Positions 60,379 to 64,000 of a stretch of 64,000 nucleotides of DNA are shown here, one piece after another. The DNA is from Parabacteroides johnsonii DSM 18315 (GTDB taxonomy: Bacteria > Bacteroidota > Bacteroidia > Bacteroidales > Tannerellaceae), in the NCBI RefSeq assembly GCF_025151045.1, contig NZ_CP102285.1:1488001-1552000 (forward strand), in the 5' to 3' direction. The notes beneath the pieces were generated by a model. The model ran no database searches, was not told the origin of the DNA, and saw nothing but the letters and a program-made list of their open reading frames with translations. The translations under genes were made by a program, and so were the position numbers. Numbering within the stretch: position 1 is the first letter of the stretch; each line of letters starts with the position of its first letter.

Positions 60379-60723
60379 TTAATAGATCGGCGGAAGGCCG
60401 TTGCAATAAAGCTCACCGACCGTGTGATACATAGAGTGGTCCGTTTCCATCAGGATCATATCGTTTTCCGCTGCCAGTTGCAGCATTTCAGGAGTCGCCT
60501 TTTTCCCCCGCACAAACAGGATGCAAGAAACATCCGCCATCTCTGCAGTCCGAATCGTCTGCATATTGCATAAACCTGTGACGAGCAGCACTCCGTTGCA
60601 ATCCAGTGTCAGGACATCGCTCATCAGGTCGCTGGCGAAAGCGCATTGCACTTCGTGGTCTTCCCGGCCGCTTCCGCATACGACTGCTGCGCCGGTAAGC
60701 GCCATTATCTGCCGTATCTTCAT
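60379..60723 (-). CDS. DRTGG-domain protein, copy 2
   Basis: 114 residues, with VVCGSGREDHEVQCAFASDLMSDVL (near 15) and a CILFVRGKKATPEMLQLA stretch (near 67), similar to copy 1 at 58232-58570. First gene of the hydrogenase-sensor cluster on the minus strand and 17 bases before the RsbW-like start. It is divergent from coaW. The role of paired DRTGG proteins around the hydrogenase homologue is unknown; they could form a heterodimer. Confidence 0.83.
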   Translation of the reverse strand: MKIRQIMALTGAAVVCGSGREDHEVQCAFASDLMSDVLTLDCNGVLLVTGLCNMQTIRTAEMADVSCILFVRGKKATPEMLQLAAENDMILMETDHSMYHTVGELYCNGLPPIY

Positions 60724-60740
60724 GTTATATAAAGGTTATA

Positions 60741-60776
60741 TTTGCCGGGACAATGTAAGAAATAGTTATAACTTTG
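60741..60776 (+). promoter_or_regulatory. Promoter of the pantothenate kinase gene
   Basis: TTTG (60741-60744) and TAACTTTG (60769-60776), separated by 24 bases, lie 42 bases before the chosen start of the pantothenate kinase. The -7 element covers the alternative start at 60774, which supports the ATG at 60819. Confidence 0.5.
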
Positions 60777-60818
60777 CAAGCGAAAACAGATAGAAAGTTA
60801 CAACTAAATCATGAAAAT

Positions 60819-61661
60819 ATGGGCGTAGTAATAGGTATCGATGTCGGTGGAAGCACAACCAAGATTGTCGGAGTGGAAAACAAGACTATCAAATCACCAA
60901 TGTTCGTCAAGGCGACAGATCCGGTCACCTCGCTCTTCGGGGCTTTCGGTAAATATATCTATGACAACGGAATCACCTTGCCGGAGATCGAGATGGTAAT
61001 GCTGACAGGTGTGGGAAGTGCCTTTATCGACCAGCCACTATACGGCTTGCCGACAGCCAAGACAGATGAATTCCTTGCCAATGGCCTCGGTGCCCAATAT
61101 GCCGCTTCGCTGGAGCGCCTGATCGTCGTAAGCATGGGAACGGGAACCTCTTTCGTCAAGGTGGATGGACAGCATATCCAACATATCGGCGGGATCGGTG
61201 TCGGAGGCGGAACCTTGCTTGGACTCTCCCGCCTGCTCCTGAAAACGCAAGACATCCACCAGATCTCCGATATGGCTTTGAAGGGAACTCTGACGAATAT
61301 CGACCTCCAGATACAGGATATCTGCAACCGGCCTCTGCCCGACCTTCCGCTGGATGCCACCGCCTCCAACTTCGGAAAAGCGGACGGCAACGCCTCTCCT
61401 GAAGATATCGCTTCAGGGATCATCCACATGGTCCTGCAATCGATCGGCCAGGCCGCCATCCTGTCAGCTCTCAACAGCCCGATACAGGATTTCGTCTTGA
61501 TCGGTAACCTGACGCAGCTGCCTCAGTGCAAGGAAATCTTCCCTAAGCTGGAAGAAATGTATGGTGTCCGTTTCCTGATCCCCAAGTATTCGGAATACAG
61601 AACTGCCATAGGAGCCGCCCTTACCTACATAAACGGTTCGACGGTTCATCCGGTCCGTTAA
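60819..61661 (+). CDS. coaW: Type II pantothenate kinase (CoaW-like)
   Basis: 280 residues from ATG 60819. It phosphorylates pantothenate, the first step of coenzyme A synthesis. ASKHA-fold markers are GIDVGGSTTKIVG (phosphate 1, near 5), VSMGTGTSFV (near 105) and GGIGVGGGTLLGLSRLLL (near 126), typical of the eukaryotic-type/staphylococcal PanK-II rather than CoaA or CoaX. The frame is complete. It is divergent from the hydrogenase-sensor cluster. Confidence 0.93.
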   Translation: MGVVIGIDVGGSTTKIVGVENKTIKSPMFVKATDPVTSLFGAFGKYIYDNGITLPEIEMVMLTGVGSAFIDQPLYGLPTAKTDEFLANGLGAQYAASLERLIVVSMGTGTSFVKVDGQHIQHIGGIGVGGGTLLGLSRLLLKTQDIHQISDMALKGTLTNIDLQIQDICNRPLPDLPLDATASNFGKADGNASPEDIASGIIHMVLQSIGQAAILSALNSPIQDFVLIGNLTQLPQCKEIFPKLEEMYGVRFLIPKYSEYRTAIGAALTYINGSTVHPVR

Positions 61662-61717
61662 TTTCCCCGACCGGATTACCATTTTGTCATCTTTATAAAG
61701 ATAAAGTAGTGCATTAT

Positions 61718-61806
61718 GAAACGTTAAAAAATATTACCCGCTATACTAATTCCAAATAGATGCACTACTAATTCGATTTTGATGGGGTGGTAGTGACATT
61801 TTGATA
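61718..61806 (+). repeat. 89-bp dispersed intergenic repeat, copy B
   Basis: Matches copy A (21958-22046, opposite strand) over 89 bases, from GAAACGTTAAAAAATATTAC to CATTTTGATA. CACTAC and GTAGTG at the two sides of a GATTTTGATGGGGTG core form a hairpin. It lies 119 bases before the pepP start and 56 after the coaW stop. Confidence 0.75.
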
Positions 61807-61890
61807 AAACCAAAATCCGGATTTTTAAGAGCCGTAGGAGGCGTATAAAAAATAATACACCCCGGATATGTACGGATTACAATTTATTCT

Positions 61891-61898
61891 TATCTTTG
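61891..61898 (+). promoter_or_regulatory. Probable promoter of pepP
   Basis: TATCTTTG is a -7 consensus match 27 bases before the ATG. A -33 TTTG is not evident, so this is a moderate candidate. Confidence 0.45.
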
Positions 61899-61925
61899 AT
61901 AGCATTAAATTAAATTTATAATATC

Positions 61926-63302
61926 ATGTTCGCAAAAGAAACTTATATCGCCCGCAGGGCTAAATTAAAACAGACGATAGGTTCAGGCCTGTTATTATTT
62001 TTAGGCAACGATGAGTCCGGCATGAACTATGCCGATAACACATACCATTTCCGCCAGGATTCCACTTTTCTGTATTTCTTCGGACTTCCCTACGCCGGAC
62101 TGTCCGCCATCATCGACATAGACAACGACCGCGAGATCATTTTCGGCGACGAATTGACAATCGACGCGATCGTTTGGATGGGAACGCAGCCGACGCTGAA
62201 GGAAAAGAGCGAAGCCGCCGGTATCATCGAAGTCCGTCCGTTCAAGGAAATCGAAACATATCTGAAGAACGCGCAGCAGAAAGGCCAACCCATCCATTAT
62301 CTGCCGACTTACCGCGCCGAACACCAGATCAAGCTATTCCAATGGTTAGGTGTCGTTCCTGGAGCCGAAAAACCGTCCGTTCCTTTCATTATGGGCGTAG
62401 TCAACCAGCGTAACTATAAGAGTGAAGAAGAAATTGCTGAAATAGAAAAGGCCTGTATCGTGACAGCCGATATGCATCTGGCCGCCATGCGCACCGTTCG
62501 TCCGGGTATTCGCGAAAGCGAAGTGGCCGCCGCAGTCGCCGAAGTGGCTTTGGCAAACAATTACGAACTCTCCTTCCCGATCATCGCGACGATCAACGGA
62601 CAGACGTTGCACAATCACGACCATAGCAATATGATCAAGAGCGGTGATATGCTTCTGCTCGATGCTGGTGCCGAAACGGAGATGGGATATGCCGGTGACA
62701 TGTCGTCCACGATTCCTGCCGATGCCAAGTTCACGTCTCGCCAACGTGAGATCTACGATATCCAGGTGGCTGCCCACGAAGCGGCTGTTGCGGCCCTGCG
62801 TCCGGGTATCCCGTTTGTCGATGTATATGAATTGTCCTGCAAAGTGATTATGGAAGGCTTGAAAGATTTGGGATTCGTGAAAGGCGACCCGATGGAGGCC
62901 GTAAAAGCCGGTGCCCATGCCATGTTCATGCCTTGCGGTCTGGGACATATGATGGGGCTGGATGTCCACGATATGGAAAACCTGGGCGAAGTGTACGTCG
63001 GCTACGACGGCCAACCGAAAAGCACTGAATTCGGACGCAAGTCTCTCCGCCTCGGACGTAAACTGGAACCGGGCTTTGTCCTGACTATCGAGCCGGGGGT
63101 TTATTTTATCCCCGAACTGATGGACCTTTGGAGAAGCCAGAACAAGTTCACTGAATTTATCAATTACGACAAGTTGTTCACATACAAAGATTTCAGCGGT
63201 ATTCGCAACGAAGAGGATTATCTGATCACCGAAAACGGCGCTCGCCTGTTAGGTAAAAAGATCCCTGTCCGTGCAGAAGAAGTAGAAGCGATAAGGAAAT
63301 AA
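61926..63302 (+). CDS. pepP: Xaa-Pro aminopeptidase
   Basis: 458 residues of M24B type that releases N-terminal residues before Pro. N-terminal creatinase-like domain (about 1-170), then the pita-bread domain with metal ligands in LLDAGAETEMGYAGDMSSTIP (two Asp), MPCGLGHMMGLDVHD (His), LTIEPGVYF (Glu) and IRNEEDYLITENG (Glu). Dinuclear Mn/Zn site complete. Cytoplasmic, no signal peptide. A GGCATGGA/TCCATGCC hairpin follows, between it and the convergent beta-lactamase gene. Confidence 0.95.
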   Translation: MFAKETYIARRAKLKQTIGSGLLLFLGNDESGMNYADNTYHFRQDSTFLYFFGLPYAGLSAIIDIDNDREIIFGDELTIDAIVWMGTQPTLKEKSEAAGIIEVRPFKEIETYLKNAQQKGQPIHYLPTYRAEHQIKLFQWLGVVPGAEKPSVPFIMGVVNQRNYKSEEEIAEIEKACIVTADMHLAAMRTVRPGIRESEVAAAVAEVALANNYELSFPIIATINGQTLHNHDHSNMIKSGDMLLLDAGAETEMGYAGDMSSTIPADAKFTSRQREIYDIQVAAHEAAVAALRPGIPFVDVYELSCKVIMEGLKDLGFVKGDPMEAVKAGAHAMFMPCGLGHMMGLDVHDMENLGEVYVGYDGQPKSTEFGRKSLRLGRKLEPGFVLTIEPGVYFIPELMDLWRSQNKFTEFINYDKLFTYKDFSGIRNEEDYLITENGARLLGKKIPVRAEEVEAIRK

Positions 63303-63335
63303 TACATCACAATTCTAATAATTTTTCATGATATA

Positions 63336-63369
63336 GGCATGGATTTGCATGTGATGTGCAGTCCATGCC
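63336..63369. terminator. Hairpin between pepP and beta-lactamase genes
   Basis: GGCATGGA (63336-63343) pairs with TCCATGCC (63362-63369), with an inner TGCA/TGCA pair on the same axis. It sits between two convergent genes; T-runs are short, so it is only probably a terminator. Confidence 0.5.
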
Positions 63370-63378
63370 GAATTTTAC

Positions 63379-64000
63379 TCATTTTTGTAAACTGTGATAA
63401 ATGACACGAGTGATGTCTGCCATAATACGGGCATTGGTTTCGTCCGATTCTAAAGAATTTTTTATCAAGACCGCAATGTAACATCTTTCTCCATCAGGTA
63501 AATAGATAACGCCGGCATCTGTTTCACTGATCTGTAAGCCATCCGAAGTACGATCCGAATGTCCCGTCTTATGTCCGATCTTGACATTGGGAGGCAGACC
63601 GGCTTTCAGTTTATTTTCTCCGGACGAGCAGTTGAGCATGGTTTCTTCCAGAAATGCGAAAGATGTTGCAGATAAAATCTCATCCGTATATATTTTCTTT
63701 ATCAATTGTACGACTGACAAAGGTGAACTCCAATTATTATAGCTATTCATGATATTTTCGTGCATGCTATGTTCCGTCTCTGTCAAATTCAGTTTCTTGA
63801 TGCCCAATGATTTGATGAAAGTATCCACCTTTTTTATCCCTCCAGCAAAATCAATGAGCCAGTCACACGTGTTATTGTCGCTATAAATAATCGTATACGT
63901 TATTATATCACGCAATGATATGTGTATTCCTTGATTGGGATATTTGTTTCTCAAAGGACTATATGTGTTTTCATGCATTTGTTCACGTGTTATGCACACC
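63379..64000 (-). CDS. Class A beta-lactamase (3' part)
   Basis: About 207 C-terminal residues; the start and the catalytic SxxK lie beyond the window. Visible motifs: SDN in YSDNNTCDWL, the omega-loop region around TETEHSMHENIMNSYNNWSSP, and KTG in GHKTGHSDR. The pattern resembles the CfxA/CepA/PER-like subclass A2 of Bacteroidales, which hydrolyse cephalosporins. The C-terminal part seems complete (ending in VIYHSLQK). It may be chromosomal; no mobile element is next to it in this window. Confidence 0.9.
   Translation of the reverse strand, partial: VCITREQMHENTYSPLRNKYPNQGIHISLRDIITYTIIYSDNNTCDWLIDFAGGIKKVDTFIKSLGIKKLNLTETEHSMHENIMNSYNNWSSPLSVVQLIKKIYTDEILSATSFAFLEETMLNCSSGENKLKAGLPPNVKIGHKTGHSDRTSDGLQISETDAGVIYLPDGERCYIAVLIKNSLESDETNARIMADITRVIYHSLQK

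Overview
The window looks like the chromosome of a gut Bacteroidales, most likely Parabacteroides. This is inferred from gene content (HydABC hydrogenase next to AldA, ISL3/ISAon1-type and IS30-type insertion sequences, many lipoproteins, a his operon in the order G-D-C-B) and from repeated -7 promoter elements of the Bacteroidota type (TAnnTTTG, often with TTTG about 20 bases upstream). Shine-Dalgarno sites are mostly weak, so several starts were set by promoter position, lipobox or protein family. Genus is not proven.

Layout: 1-2241 is the 3' part of ppdK. 2459-11145 is a same-strand run of nine genes: a LytTR regulator, a membrane FHA protein with zinc ribbon, a tiny Asp-rich protein, a zinc-ribbon/FHA protein, a PP2C phosphatase, a transmembrane Ser/Thr kinase, a periplasmic/outer-membrane protein, a Kelch lipoprotein and a serine acetyltransferase. 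It reads as a phospho-signalling module tied to cell-surface products. 11321-15865 encodes an electron-bifurcating [FeFe] hydrogenase (HydB, HydA, HydC plus a thioredoxin-fold ferredoxin). 15962-24783 carries aldA, a TPR protein, gyrA and clpC. 24898-27203 is a two-gene ABC importer whose permease and ATPase are fused. 27200-33261 holds a PAS histidine kinase, tex, ybaK, a small lipoprotein and a GH43 glycosidase.

33351-37967 is the minus-strand histidine operon hisG-hisD-hisC-hisB, preceded by a complete attenuator: promoter, a 16-residue leader peptide with five histidines, and a terminator hairpin. 38009-44290 has an SMR exporter, an M1 lipoprotein peptidase, a DUF4268 protein and an M16 protease. 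44404-47113 has two paralogous MscS channels. 47200-52310 is a plastic region: a SAM methyltransferase split by an IS30-family element with a 13-bp target duplication, a broken ISL3-family element, remnant DNA, tRNA-Pro and a serine recombinase.

53018-56974 has a DJ-1/PfpI protein divergent from an HxlR regulator, then rlmD and an MltF-like lytic transglycosylase. 56971-60723 is a tight six-gene minus-strand cluster around a sensory-type [FeFe]-hydrogenase homologue with an altered active-site motif, DRTGG, PHP, RsbW-like and HATPase proteins. It probably senses hydrogen or redox state and complements HydABC 43 kb away. The window ends with a type II pantothenate kinase, an Xaa-Pro aminopeptidase and the 3' part of a class A beta-lactamase.

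Intergenic DNA holds two kinds of unexplained structure: arrays of 22-base palindromic units (2265-2352, 15880-15967, 31516-31581), and an 89-bp dispersed repeat (21958-22046 and 61718-61806) with a divergent relative near 45646-45706.
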